A stretch of 64,000 nt of DNA from RHKX01 sp963839535. GTDB taxonomy: Bacteria > Actinomycetota > Thermoleophilia > Solirubrobacterales > 70-9. The notes beneath the pieces are model-generated. The model had not been told where the DNA came from and did not search any database. It saw only the letters and a list, made by a program, of their open reading frames with translations. Below, one piece after another: positions 29,900-38,453 of this stretch. The stretch covers positions 62,001 to 126,000 of the forward strand of contig CAWIVF010000008.1 in assembly GCA_963839535.1 (NCBI GenBank). Reading direction: 5' to 3'. The translations under genes and the position numbers were made by a program. Within the stretch, counting starts at the first letter, position 1, and the number at the start of each line of letters is the position of its first letter.

Positions 29900-32130
29900 C
29901 TCCTCGGGAGGACCTCGACGCGCGCGTTGTAGTCGGGGATCTCCGCCTCGGGGGAGCGGCGCCCGCCGATCAGGACATTGCCCTCGGGCCAGTGGACCTG
30001 GAGGTTGCCGGGCGCGATCGGCGCCACGGTGGTGATCGCGTCGAGCTCGCCGATCTCGCTGCGCAGGGTGACCGGATCGCCATCCGAGAGGCCGAGCCGG
30101 GTCGCGTCGGCGGCGGCGATCAGCACGGAGTCGCGCATCGCTCCATTGATGGAGTCCCCGCGCTCCTGGACCATCGAGTTGAACTGCTTGCCGCGCCGCG
30201 TCGAGAGCGCGAACAGCCCATCGGCGGGCAGCGGGTCGGGCACGGTGACCGAGGCGAAGTGCGCCCTGCCGTCGGCGGTGTCGAAGTTCCAGCCATCCGG
30301 CAGGTGCGGACCCCCGTATTGGAAGGCGTCGCCCCCCTCGCGCAGCTTCTCGATCCCCCGGTAGAGGGGGATCACCTCGGCGATCTCGCGGCGGATCGAG
30401 GGGGTGTCGGTGAAGCGGACCTGCTCGGCGAGGTCAGGACGGACGCGCGCGGCCAGGTCACCGAACACCTGCCACTCGGCCCGTGCCGCGTCGATCCGCG
30501 GTCCCGGGATCTCGGGGTTGAGGATCACCCGGCGCTCGGTGGAGGTCTCGGTCACCCCGCCGGGATTCTCGTAACGGGTGGAGGCGGGCAGGACGAGAAC
30601 CTCGCCGCCCGGGGGCGGGTCGACGAGCATCTGGGAGGACATGACGATGTCCATGTGGACGCGCAGAGGAATCCGCCCGAGGGTTGCCTTGACCGATTCC
30701 GGGTCGGGGAGCACATCGACGAAGTTCCCGCCGGAGGCGAAGAGGAGGTCCAGCTCGCCGCGGCCGGCGGCGTCGATCATCTCTGGGGCGACCATGCCGG
30801 GTTCGGCGGGGACATCGAAGCCCCACTGCGATGAGAGCTTCGCGGCGTTTTCGGGGTCGACCGCCACGCCTCCGGGAAAGGCGGTCGAATAGCAGCCCAT
30901 CTCGGCTCCGCCCTGCACGCCGGAGTGACCGCGGATCGGCATCAGCCCCGTTCCCTCCTTGCCGACCCAGCCGCGGGCGAGCGCCAGGTTGACGATCGCG
31001 CGCACGTTGTCCTCACCGAAGGTGTGCTGAGTGACGCCCATGCTCCAGACGAGCACGCCGCGTGCAGCGCCGCCCAGCAGCTCTGCGAAAGCCAGCATCT
31101 CGTCGCGAGTGGTTCCGGCCACGGCCTCGAGGTCCGCCCACTCGGCAGCCTCGGTCTGAGCGACGAGCTCCTCGAGGCCGGAGGTGTGACCCTCGACGAA
31201 GTCGCGCGCGAGCAGGTCCCGCTCGATCATGTGCTTGAGCGTGCCCACGAGGAAGCCGAGATCACCCCCCGTGTTCACCTGGAAGAACCGGTCGCAGATC
31301 TTCGTCCCGAACATCGCGCTCTCGGGGGTCGAGGGGATCCAGTACCGCTCCATGCCCGGCTCGCGGTAGGGGTTGACCACCGCGACCTTCGTTCCCGCCT
31401 TCTTGGCCAGGTGGAGGTACTTGGTCGTAACCGGCTGGTTGTTGGCCACGTTGGAGCCGATGAAGACGATCAGGTCGGTTCCGATCCAATCGGAGTAGGA
31501 GCACGTCGTCGCGGCGACGCCGACCGCTTCCTTCAGCGCGAAGGTGCTCGGTGAGTGGCAGACGCGCGCGGCGTTGTCGATCGAGTTCGTGCCCATCGAC
31601 CGAGCTGCCTTCTGGGCGACGTAATAGCTCTCGTTGGACATCCCGCGACTCGTCAGGAAGAAACCGAGCCGATCGGGAGACGAGGCGCGGATCCGATCGG
31701 CGACCTTGTCCAGCGCCTCATCCCAGCCGATCGGACTGAAGCCGGGCTCGCCGTGGCGGCGGACCAGCGGCTCCGATACGCGACCGAGCCGGCGCAGCTG
31801 ATCGCCTCGCAGCGCGCGAAGCCGCTCGACGTCAGTCGTCTCCTCCGCGGCGATCGGCCCCATCGTGTTGAGACGCAGGAGGCGCAGCCTGACGTTGCAG
31901 AGATGGACGCCCTCGATCGTCCAGTCATGGAGGCCCTTCGTTCCGAGCGCGCAGCCGTCGCAAACACCGTCGCGCAGGATTCGCCAGGCGTACCGGGCGT
32001 TGTCGCGGTTCTCCCAGACCGTCCGGAAGACCTCCTTGTAGTTGTTCGGTCGCCGCTCGCCGATGCCGAGCGGCTTCCAGCTGGCCCAGTTGCTCGGCGT
32101 CGGGCGCTTCGTCGGCTTCCGCAGGGCCAT
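29896..32130 (-). CDS. Molybdopterin oxidoreductase, FdhF/YdeP type (TIGR01701 family)
   Basis: 744 residues, intact, from ATG 32130. The N-terminal GVCDGCALGTKGLHDW...HLC block (Cys57, Cys60, Cys78) is the short Cys motif typical of YdeP-like proteins. Cys191 in ARVCHSPSTFALK is the likely molybdenum ligand, in place of the selenocysteine of E. coli FdhF. SNVANNQPVTTKYLHLAKK, GHSGVQGGAEMG and LSTRRGKQFNSM are molybdopterin-guanine dinucleotide contacts. The closest described relatives are formate dehydrogenase-like proteins of uncertain substrate; E. coli YdeP is tied to acid resistance. The divergent fdhD gene supports a formate-dehydrogenase-like enzyme needing a sulfurated cofactor. It has no twin-arginine signal and probably acts in the cytoplasm. 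Confidence 0.88.
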   Translation of the reverse strand: MALRKPTKRPTPSNWASWKPLGIGERRPNNYKEVFRTVWENRDNARYAWRILRDGVCDGCALGTKGLHDWTIEGVHLCNVRLRLLRLNTMGPIAAEETTDVERLRALRGDQLRRLGRVSEPLVRRHGEPGFSPIGWDEALDKVADRIRASSPDRLGFFLTSRGMSNESYYVAQKAARSMGTNSIDNAARVCHSPSTFALKEAVGVAATTCSYSDWIGTDLIVFIGSNVANNQPVTTKYLHLAKKAGTKVAVVNPYREPGMERYWIPSTPESAMFGTKICDRFFQVNTGGDLGFLVGTLKHMIERDLLARDFVEGHTSGLEELVAQTEAAEWADLEAVAGTTRDEMLAFAELLGGAARGVLVWSMGVTQHTFGEDNVRAIVNLALARGWVGKEGTGLMPIRGHSGVQGGAEMGCYSTAFPGGVAVDPENAAKLSSQWGFDVPAEPGMVAPEMIDAAGRGELDLLFASGGNFVDVLPDPESVKATLGRIPLRVHMDIVMSSQMLVDPPPGGEVLVLPASTRYENPGGVTETSTERRVILNPEIPGPRIDAARAEWQVFGDLAARVRPDLAEQVRFTDTPSIRREIAEVIPLYRGIEKLREGGDAFQYGGPHLPDGWNFDTADGRAHFASVTVPDPLPADGLFALSTRRGKQFNSMVQERGDSINGAMRDSVLIAAADATRLGLSDGDPVTLRSEIGELDAITTVAPIAPGNLQVHWPEGNVLIGGRRSPEAEIPDYNARVEVLPRS

Positions 32131-32138
32131 CGGATCGG

Positions 32139-32148
32139 AGACTAGCCT
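32139..32148. promoter_or_regulatory. Overlapping divergent -10 boxes for the oxidoreductase and fdhD
   Basis: TAGTCT on the minus strand (32144-32139) is 8 nt before ATG 32130. TAGCCT on the plus strand (32143-32148) is 7 nt before ATG 32156. They share two bases. The 25-bp intergenic gap leaves no room for a ribosome-binding site plus separate promoters, so coordinated leaderless expression is likely. Confidence 0.45.
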
Positions 32149-32155
32149 TGGGCAC

Positions 32156-32905
32156 ATGGACGCGAGGATGCACCGCCGGGTCGACCGGGACGGAGTCGCC
32201 GACGAGGTGGCCGTCGAGGAGCCGCTCGAGATCCGCGTCGACGGCAGCGCGCTCGCGGTCACGATGCGCACCCCCGGCAACGACGAGGAGCTGGCACTCG
32301 GGTTCCTCCATGGGGAGGGTCTGATCGACGCGGCCCACGCCGCCGCGCCTCCCGAGGACCTCGCGGTCAACACGATCGACGTCGATGGGCCGCTCCTGCG
32401 TGACCCGGGCGATCGGCGCTTCTACACGACGTCGTCATGCGGGGTCTGTGGCAAGGGTGCGCTCGAGCAGGTCGCCGTCGACGCGCCCAGGGCGGCCGCG
32501 GGTCCCGTCATGGAGCGCTCGCTTCTGTCCTCCCTCCCCGATCGACTTCGCCAACCCGCATTCGAGCTGACCGGCGGCCTCCACGCCACCGGGCTCTTCG
32601 ATTCCGCAGGCGAACTGCTCTGCGAGCGGGAGGATGTCGGCCGCCACAACGCCATGGACAAGGTGATCGGCCGGGCCCTCCTCGATGGCGCCGTGCCGCT
32701 CAGCGGCCATGTGCTCTGCGTCAGCGGCAGGCTCTCGTTCGAACTGGTCCAGAAGGCTGCGGTCGCCGGCTGTCCGATCTTGGTGGGCGTCGGCGCCCCG
32801 AGCTCACTTGCGATCGACCTCGCCGCCGACCGGGGGATGACGCTGGCCGGGTTCGCCCGCCGCCGCAAGGTGAACGTCTACTGCGGCCCCGAGCGGGTCG
32901 CCTGA
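32156..32905 (+). CDS. fdhD: Formate dehydrogenase accessory sulfurtransferase FdhD
   Basis: FdhD carries sulfur from a cysteine desulfurase to the molybdenum cofactor of formate dehydrogenase. The protein is 249 residues. The CxxC sulfur-transfer loop is Cys95 and Cys98 (SSCGVCGKG). Cofactor-binding segments are ELALGFLHGEGL, REDVGRHNAMDKVIGRALLDG (the hallmark of FdhD) and LSFELVQKAAVAGCPILVGVGAPSSLA. The ATG at 32156 gives MDARMHRRVDRDG. It is intact. Pairing with the divergent molybdo-enzyme explains its presence. Confidence 0.93.
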   Translation: MDARMHRRVDRDGVADEVAVEEPLEIRVDGSALAVTMRTPGNDEELALGFLHGEGLIDAAHAAAPPEDLAVNTIDVDGPLLRDPGDRRFYTTSSCGVCGKGALEQVAVDAPRAAAGPVMERSLLSSLPDRLRQPAFELTGGLHATGLFDSAGELLCEREDVGRHNAMDKVIGRALLDGAVPLSGHVLCVSGRLSFELVQKAAVAGCPILVGVGAPSSLAIDLAADRGMTLAGFARRRKVNVYCGPERVA

Positions 32906-32920
32906 AGCAGCGCCGCTGAG

Positions 32921-32993
32921 AGCCGACGAGCGGATTCGAACCGCTGACCCCTTCATTACGAGTGAAGTGCTCTACCAACTGAGCTACGTCGGC
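32921..32993 (-). tRNA. tRNA-Thr (anticodon CGU)
   Basis: The minus strand folds as a 73-nt cloverleaf without encoded CCA. Acceptor GCCGACG/CGTCGGC, D-arm region AGCTCAGTTGGTAGAGC, anticodon stem CTTCA-TGAAG around CTCGTAA (anticodon CGT, reading ACG), and T-arm CAGCGGTTCGAATCCGCTG-like GGTTCGAATCC. The loop and T-arm sequences are canonical. Confidence 0.95.
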
Positions 32994-33003
32994 CGAGGGC
33001 GAG

Positions 33004-33009
33004 ATTCTA
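33004..33009 (-). promoter_or_regulatory. Candidate -10 box (TAGAAT) for tRNA-Thr
   Basis: TAGAAT on the minus strand ends 10 nt before the tRNA 5' end (32993). No good -35 match lies 17 bp upstream. Confidence 0.4.
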
Positions 33010-33056
33010 GAGCCGCAGGCCGAGGGGTCCGCGACGTGTCGTGTGCGTTGGTGCCG

Positions 33057-33116
33057 CTAGAGCAGGATGACCAGCAGGATGAGAATGATCAGCAGGGTGC
33101 CGATTCCGATGTACAT
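33057..33116 (-). CDS. Possible 19-residue hydrophobic small protein
   Basis: ATG 33116 follows GGGAGGGAGG, a strong Shine-Dalgarno (ending about 8 nt before the ATG). It encodes MYIGIGTLLIILILLVILL and stops at TAG 33057-33059. That is one membrane helix and nothing else. It lies between gluQ and tRNA-Thr on the same strand. Very short single-helix proteins with this look occur in actinobacteria, and the excellent ribosome site in a GC-rich genome favours a real product. Length alone prevents certainty. No function can be given. Confidence 0.5.
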   Translation of the reverse strand: MYIGIGTLLIILILLVILL

Positions 33117-33178
33117 GCGAGACCTCCCTCCCTTTGCGTCGGACCAGATACCTGAATAGTGCCCGGTCCGTCGGCGTC

Positions 33179-34088
33179 TCAACCGCCGGCGAAGGTCGTC
33201 GGCTCGGCCGGCAGCGCCCCCGGGTCGAAGCGCTCGACCAGCATCAGCGGCGGTGATCGCCTCCCCCTCCTCGGCCAGTCCCAGCGAGGTGGCCATCCAC
33301 CCCACCGCGTCGGCGTCGCTCCACCCCGCCGCCCGCAGGTCCGCCAGGGTCACCGCGCCATGGCGCTTCGCCAGCCGCGCGCCGTCGGGGCCGAGGACCA
33401 GCGGCACGTGCGCCCACCCCGGGCGCGGGAGGCCGAGCAGGTCGCAGAGCAGCGCCTGGCCGGCGGTCGAGGGCAGCAGGTCGTCCCCGCGGACGACCTC
33501 CCCCACCCCCTGCGCGGCGTCGTCGACGACCACCGCGAGGTTGTAGGCGAAGACGCCGTCGCGGCGGCGCAGGACGAGGTCGTCGACGACGTCCGTGCGC
33601 TCGCCATGTAGACGGTCGCTGAACGGGACGCGCTCGCGTTCGGCACGGAGCCGCAGCGCGTGCGGCTCGCCGGCCGCGATGCGACGGGCGGACTCCGCGT
33701 CGGAGAGGCCGAGGCACGTCCCGGGGTAGAACCCCTCCGGCGCCTCGCCGTGCTGAGCCGAGGCCGCCTCCCGCACCTCCCGCCGCGAGCAGAAGCATGG
33801 GAAGACCCGGCCCTCGTCGACGAGCCGCCCGAGCGCCTCCTCGTACAGCCCGGTCCGCTCCGACTGCCGCACGACCTCGCCGTCCCAGTCGATCCCGATC
33901 GCCCGCAGGTCCTCGAGCTGCGACCCGACGAAGCCCTCCCGCACGCGGCCGGCGTCGAGGTCCTCCACCCGCATCAGGAACCGCGCCCCCGCCGAGCGCG
34001 CGAACAGCCAGGCGAGCAGCGCCGTCCTCAGGTTGCCGAGGTGCAGGTCGCCGGTCGGCGAGGGCGCGTAGCGGCCGTCGGCGGCCAC
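33179..34088 (-). CDS. gluQ: Glutamyl-Q tRNA(Asp) synthetase, one frameshift near the C-terminus
   Basis: A truncated paralogue of glutamyl-tRNA synthetase that charges glutamate onto queuosine of tRNA-Asp. GTG 34088 begins AADGRYAPSPTGDLHLGNLRTAL (HIGH-like signature). The zinc-binding segment is CFCSRREV...YPGTC, and LAKRHGAVTLADL is the KMSKS-like loop. There is no anticodon-binding domain, which separates it from GltX. Near 33250 the frame slips; the next frame reads LVERFDPGALPAEPTTFAGG and stops at 33179-33181, giving about 303 residues, normal for GluQ-RS. It follows a response-regulator gene. Confidence 0.88.
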
Positions 34089-34096
34089 GGACCCGA

Positions 34097-34809
34097 TTAC
34101 TCGAGGTTCGATGAGCTTGTAGCCGATGCCCGCGACACGGTGAGCACAGCTCCGGGTCCTGGGGATCGCGCTCGATCTTCTGACGCAGGTTCGAGATGTG
34201 GACGTCGCAGGCGCGGACGTCGCCGGAGAACTCCGACTGCCAGAGCTCCTCCATGATCTCGAGGCGGCTGAAGACCTGGCCGGGCCGCTCGGCGAGCAGC
34301 CGCAGGACCTGGAACTCGGAGCGGGTCAGGTTGACCGGCTCGTCGCGAACCGTGACGAGGTGGCGGGCGAGGTCGATCGAGACGTCGCCGGCGTCGATCG
34401 AGCTCCCGGCGCCCTCGCTCGAGGACGCGCGGTCGAGCTCGCGGCGGCGCAGCTGGGCGCGGACGCGGCCGAGCAGCTCGCGGACGCTGAAGGGCTTGGT
34501 CACGTAGTCGTCGGCGCCGACCTCGAGCCCGACCACCTTGTCGACCTCGGCGTCCTTCGCGGTGAGCAGGATGATCGGCACCGGGCTGCGGCCGCGCACG
34601 TCGCGGCAGAGGTCGAGGCCGCTGCGGCCGGGCATCATGATGTCGAGGATCAGCAGGTCGTAGGGGACCTCGCCGTGGCCGAGCTTGCTGTCGGCGTCGT
34701 CGCCGTCGGTGGCGATCGTGACGTCGAAGCCCTCCTGGCCGAGCGCGTATCCGACCGACTCGCGGACCGACGGCTCGTCGTCGGCGACGAGGATCCTGCC
34801 GCTGCTCAA
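34097..34809 (-). CDS. OmpR/PhoB-family response regulator, frameshift near the end
   Basis: The receiver domain (1-120) has the phosphorylation site Asp56 (LLILDIMMPG), Asp10/Asp11 and Lys105 (DDYVTKPFS). The winged-helix DNA-binding domain (about 140-235) includes LTRSEFQVLRLLAERPGQVFSRLEIMEELW and VHISNLRQKIERDPQ. Near 34135 the frame slips: the alternative frame restores the standard ending VRGIGYKLIEPR, and a TAA at 34097-34099 is the likely stop. It partners the sensor kinase 18 bp upstream in the same operon. The signal is unknown. Confidence 0.88.
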
Positions 34810-34827
34810 GTCCGGGACCTCATCGAC

Positions 34828-36666
34828 TCAGGCGATCGGGGTGGGGCTGGGGGAAGCGGCGCGGAGGCGGATCGAGAAGGTGCTGCCGCGTCCCTCCTCG
34901 GACTCGACGCTGATGTCGCCGCCCATCACGTCGACCATGCGCTTGGCGATCGCGAGCCCGAGGCCGAAGCCCTCGCGCTCGAGCGAGCCGCTGCCGCGGT
35001 AGAAGCGCTCGAAGACGCGATCCTGCTCCTCAGCGCGGATTCCCGTCCCTGTGTCCTCGACTTCGATCACCAGTTGCTCTTCTCCCTCGGGGTAGGCGCG
35101 AAGCGTAACGGCGCCCGGAGCGGCAGTGTGCTTGAAGGCGTTGGTGAGCAGCCCGATCAGGACCTGCCGGAGGAGCACCGGGTCGGCGCGGGCCACCAGC
35201 TCGTGCGCGACCTCGGTCCGCAGCTCGACCCCCTCGGGCGTCTCGAGCGCGGCCCGGGCCTCGTCGATCGCGAGATCGACGCTGACGACGTCGGCCTCCC
35301 CCTCGCCGATCGCCTCCATCCGGGCGAGGGTCAGCAGGGCACGGGTGAGGCGGGAGACGCGGTCGACGTCGGTGGCCAGACGATCGAGGAAGTGCTCGCG
35401 CGCGGCGGGGTCGTCCTTGGCGCCGGAGCGCAGGACCTCGATCGCGCCGGACATGCCGGCGATCGGGTTGCGCAGCTCGTGGGCGGCGTTCGAGACGAAC
35501 TCGCGCTCCGCCTGGTCGCGACGCAGCTCGTCGGTCCGGTCGCGGACCACGAGCAGGACCGAGCGCTCGGCGGGCAGGTAGCGGGCGCCGATCGCGAAGA
35601 CGCGCTGGCCGATCGGGACGTGATCGCTCTCGGCGTCGCCGCGATGGGTGGCGCGGCGGATCCACGGCCGCAGCGGCTCGACGACCTCGCCCTCGGAGCG
35701 GATCAGCTCGGCGGCGGCGGGGTTGGCGAAGCGGACGTCGCCGTCGGGGTCGACGACGATCACCGCCTCGTCGAGCGAGGTGAAGACGGCGGAGAGCCGG
35801 TCGCGCTCGGAGGAGAGGGCGTCGAAGGTCTCCGCCAGAGCGATGCGCATCGACTCGAGGGTGCGGCCGAGGTCGCCGATCTCGTCGCGGCCGCTCGCGT
35901 GCAGCGGCTTGTCGAGGTGCCCCTCGGCGAGCTCGCCGGCGGCCGCGGCCAGGCGCTTGACCCGCGTCGTGATCAGGCTGGCGACGAGGAACCCGATCAG
36001 CCCGGCGACGATCACCGAGACGACCAGCGCCGTCAGCCGCTGACCGCGCAGCGCGTCGAGCGCCGACTGAACGATCTCGGGCGGCTCGCTGACGGAGACG
36101 AGCACGCCCTGCTCACCCCCCCTGCCGACCAGGCCCTCCGCGACCAGGGTCCGGCCCCCGGGGAGGCCTGAGTTGACGACGAGCTGGCCCTGGTTGGCGT
36201 CCTGCAACGCCGGCCGGACTCCCGGCACCTCGGTGATGCTCAGCCGCGCCACGTTGAGCGGCGTGACGAGTCGCGACGGACCCGTGTCCGGGGTCGGGAC
36301 GCTGAAGATCCAGGTCCGGAAGCTGTCACTGGGACGCGTCTTCTGGAGCACCTCGAGCGGCCGCTTCGCGTTCGCCTTGGTCAGTGCCCCGCTCGGAAGG
36401 ACCTCTTCGATCTTCTCCGCGAGCCGGCTGGTCCGGCCCGCCGCGAGGTCGGCGCTGCGGCTCTCGGCGGCGCTCTCGCTCGAGCCCGAGACGAAGATGT
36501 AGACCGAGGTGCCGGTGAGGATCCCGATCGCCGAGAACATCAGCGCGAGCCAGAGGCGGACGCCGAAGGGCCGGCGGGTACGGGTCGGCTGGATCGCGGG
36601 GCGATCGGCGGTGACCGGCAGCTCGGGATGCGATGGCTGCGGAGGACGTGGCTTGCCCGAATCCAT
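34828..36666 (-). CDS. Sensor histidine kinase (two TM helices, HAMP, PAS, HisKA, HATPase)
   Basis: 612 residues, intact. The cytoplasmic Pro-rich N-terminus is followed by TM1 (about 37-59, LWLALMFSAIGILTGTSVYIF), an extracytoplasmic sensor of about 150 residues, TM2 (about 212-234), HAMP (about 235-285), a PAS domain (about 290-385, LDEAVIVVDPDGDVRFANPAA), the phospho-acceptor His396 in SNAAHELRNPI, and an ATPase domain with the N box LLTNAFKHT (Asn509), G1 VEDTGTGI and GFGLGLAIAKRMVDVMGG. It resembles PhoR/ResE-type kinases. Kinase precedes regulator, the reverse of many actinobacterial pairs. A run of A/T (CTAAAAGGGG) just upstream may hold its promoter. Confidence 0.92.
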   Translation of the reverse strand: MDSGKPRPPQPSHPELPVTADRPAIQPTRTRRPFGVRLWLALMFSAIGILTGTSVYIFVSGSSESAAESRSADLAAGRTSRLAEKIEEVLPSGALTKANAKRPLEVLQKTRPSDSFRTWIFSVPTPDTGPSRLVTPLNVARLSITEVPGVRPALQDANQGQLVVNSGLPGGRTLVAEGLVGRGGEQGVLVSVSEPPEIVQSALDALRGQRLTALVVSVIVAGLIGFLVASLITTRVKRLAAAAGELAEGHLDKPLHASGRDEIGDLGRTLESMRIALAETFDALSSERDRLSAVFTSLDEAVIVVDPDGDVRFANPAAAELIRSEGEVVEPLRPWIRRATHRGDAESDHVPIGQRVFAIGARYLPAERSVLLVVRDRTDELRRDQAEREFVSNAAHELRNPIAGMSGAIEVLRSGAKDDPAAREHFLDRLATDVDRVSRLTRALLTLARMEAIGEGEADVVSVDLAIDEARAALETPEGVELRTEVAHELVARADPVLLRQVLIGLLTNAFKHTAAPGAVTLRAYPEGEEQLVIEVEDTGTGIRAEEQDRVFERFYRGSGSLEREGFGLGLAIAKRMVDVMGGDISVESEEGRGSTFSIRLRAASPSPTPIA

Positions 36667-36678
36667 CAGCTACCCCTT

Positions 36679-37839
36679 TTAGAGCACCGCACCGCGTTCT
36701 CCAAGCACCGCGGCCGCGCGATGGAAGAGCGCATCCAGCGCCAGGTCCTCGTTCACGTTGACGCCGAGGCGGCGGCGGGTGTCCATCGCCAGCTCGGCGA
36801 CCCGCCTGGCCGCGCGCGGATCGACGTCCCGCGCGTCGGCCTCGAGCTGCTCGATCCGATCGGCGTTGCGGACCGCCTCCGGGGCGCCCTCGGCAACCGC
36901 GACGATGTCGGTGAACCAACTCGCCACCAGCCCGAGCGCGAGGTCGATCGCCTCCGTGCGGGCGTGCCGGTCGGCGCGCTTGGCGGCGTCGGCGCCCTCG
37001 CGCTTGATCCGGGTCGCGTCGCGGCCCTCGCCGATCTCGGCGGCCCGCTCGCCCGCCGCGGCGACGACGAGCGCCGACTGATCCTTGCCGCGGTCGGCGG
37101 CGACCGCCAGCAGCTCGGCCCACGGCCGGTCGCTGAGCCCGGCGCCGGTCGGCGCGGCCGAGCGGGCGCAGCGCTCGGCGATCGTCCGGATCCGGGCGCC
37201 CCACGGCGAGCCGAGCAGGCGGCCGCGGTCGAGGTCGCCGCCGGCGAGAGCGGTGAGCGCGTCGAGCTCGGCGGGCGCGGCGCCGGGGAGCTCCGCCGCG
37301 AGCCGGCGCTTCAGGGCCTCCGGCGCCAGCGGGGCGAACGAGATCTGCTGACAGCGGCTGCGCACGGTCTCCAGCAGCCCCGAGGGCTCGGCGGTGATCA
37401 GGATCAGGTGCGCGTAGGGCGGCGGCTCCTCGAGCGTCTTCAGCAACGCGTTCTGGCTCTCCTCCGCCATCGCCTCCGCCTGCTCGACGACGAAGACCCG
37501 GCGCAGGCCCTCGAACGGGCGGTAGGCGACCGCGGCGATCACCTCGCGGCGGATGTCCTCGACGAGGTGCTGGCTGCCCGGCGGCCGCAGCCAGGCGAGG
37601 TCGGGGTGGGGCGAGGGGTCGGCGAGGACGCGACGCCGGACCTCGGCCGGGTCGTCGGTCATCGTCGCGAGGATCTCGGCCGCCAGCGCCCGCGCGGTCG
37701 CCGACTTGCCGCTGCCGGAGGGGCCGACGAAGGCGTAGGCGTGGGACGGTCCGGTGGCGAGCGCCGCGCGCAGGGCGGCCCGCGCCGCCGGCTGCTCGGC
37801 GGTCGCCTCGAGCAGCGCCTCCGACGCCCAGTCGTTCAC
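36679..37839 (-). CDS. holB: DNA polymerase III delta' subunit
   Basis: Clamp-loader subunit. 386 residues with AAA+ features: YAFVGPSGSGKSATARALA (Walker A), RRVFVVEQAEAMAEESQNALLKTLEEPPPYAHLILIT (Walker B-like and sensor 1) and SRCQQISFAPL. A GPSGSGKS Walker A suggests nucleotide binding, unlike E. coli HolB. The C-terminal collar region is Ala/Arg-rich. Its ATG overlaps the tmk stop, forming the common tmk-holB pair. Confidence 0.9.
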   Translation of the reverse strand: MNDWASEALLEATAEQPAARAALRAALATGPSHAYAFVGPSGSGKSATARALAAEILATMTDDPAEVRRRVLADPSPHPDLAWLRPPGSQHLVEDIRREVIAAVAYRPFEGLRRVFVVEQAEAMAEESQNALLKTLEEPPPYAHLILITAEPSGLLETVRSRCQQISFAPLAPEALKRRLAAELPGAAPAELDALTALAGGDLDRGRLLGSPWGARIRTIAERCARSAAPTGAGLSDRPWAELLAVAADRGKDQSALVVAAAGERAAEIGEGRDATRIKREGADAAKRADRHARTEAIDLALGLVASWFTDIVAVAEGAPEAVRNADRIEQLEADARDVDPRAARRVAELAMDTRRRLGVNVNEDLALDALFHRAAAVLGERGAVL

Positions 37840-38438
37840 CCCTCCACCCCGAGCGCGTCGATCACACGCGCATGGACCTCGTCGACGGAGCCCTCCGCGT
37901 CGACGACGACGAAGCGCTCCGGCTCGAGCGCGGCGATCCGGTCGAGCGTCTCGGCGATCCGCTGCTGGAAGACGAGCCCCTCGTTCTCGAAGCGGTCCTC
38001 CTCGCCGCCGCCGCGGACTCCGGCCCGCTCCGCGGCGCGCTCGGGGTCGGCGCGAAGCAGCACGGTCCGGTCGGGCATGCAGCCGGCGACCGCCGCCTCG
38101 TTGAGGCCGCGAACGAGCTCCGCGTCCATGCCGCGGGCACCCCCCTGGTAGGCGACGGTCGAGTCGACGAAGCGATCGCAGACGACGTCGCGGCCCGCTT
38201 CGAGCGTCGGCCGGATCACCCGCTCGACCAGCTCCGCCCGCGCGGCGCAGAAGAGCAGCAGCTCGGCGCGGTGCGTGAGCTCCACCGTCGCGTCCTTGAG
38301 CAGCTCGCGCAGGCGCTCACCGACCGGGGTGCCGCCGGGCTCGCGCAGCAGCAGGGTCTCGGGGCCGAGCGCGGTGGCGAGCAACCGCGCCTGGGTGCTC
38401 TTGCCGGCGCCGTCGATCCCCTCGAGCGTGATGAACAC
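37836..38438 (-). CDS. tmk: Thymidylate kinase
   Basis: Phosphorylates dTMP to dTDP. 200 residues, with P-loop FITLEGIDGAGKSTQARLL, the DR motif VVCDRFVDSTVAYQGG and the lid GVRGGGEEDRFENEG. The Arg-poor P-loop and this lid place it near the Gram-positive/actinobacterial type. It starts 15 bp after topA ends and overlaps holB by 4 bp (ATGA), so topA-tmk-holB read as one operon. Confidence 0.95.
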   Translation of the reverse strand: MFITLEGIDGAGKSTQARLLATALGPETLLLREPGGTPVGERLRELLKDATVELTHRAELLLFCAARAELVERVIRPTLEAGRDVVCDRFVDSTVAYQGGARGMDAELVRGLNEAAVAGCMPDRTVLLRADPERAAERAGVRGGGEEDRFENEGLVFQQRIAETLDRIAALEPERFVVVDAEGSVDEVHARVIDALGVEG

Positions 38439-38453
38439 GCCGCCCCTCCGAGC

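Noticed and set aside
29896..32130. Selenocysteine formate dehydrogenase
   Set aside because: The ligand codon is Cys (position 191), and there is no in-frame UGA with a downstream hairpin.
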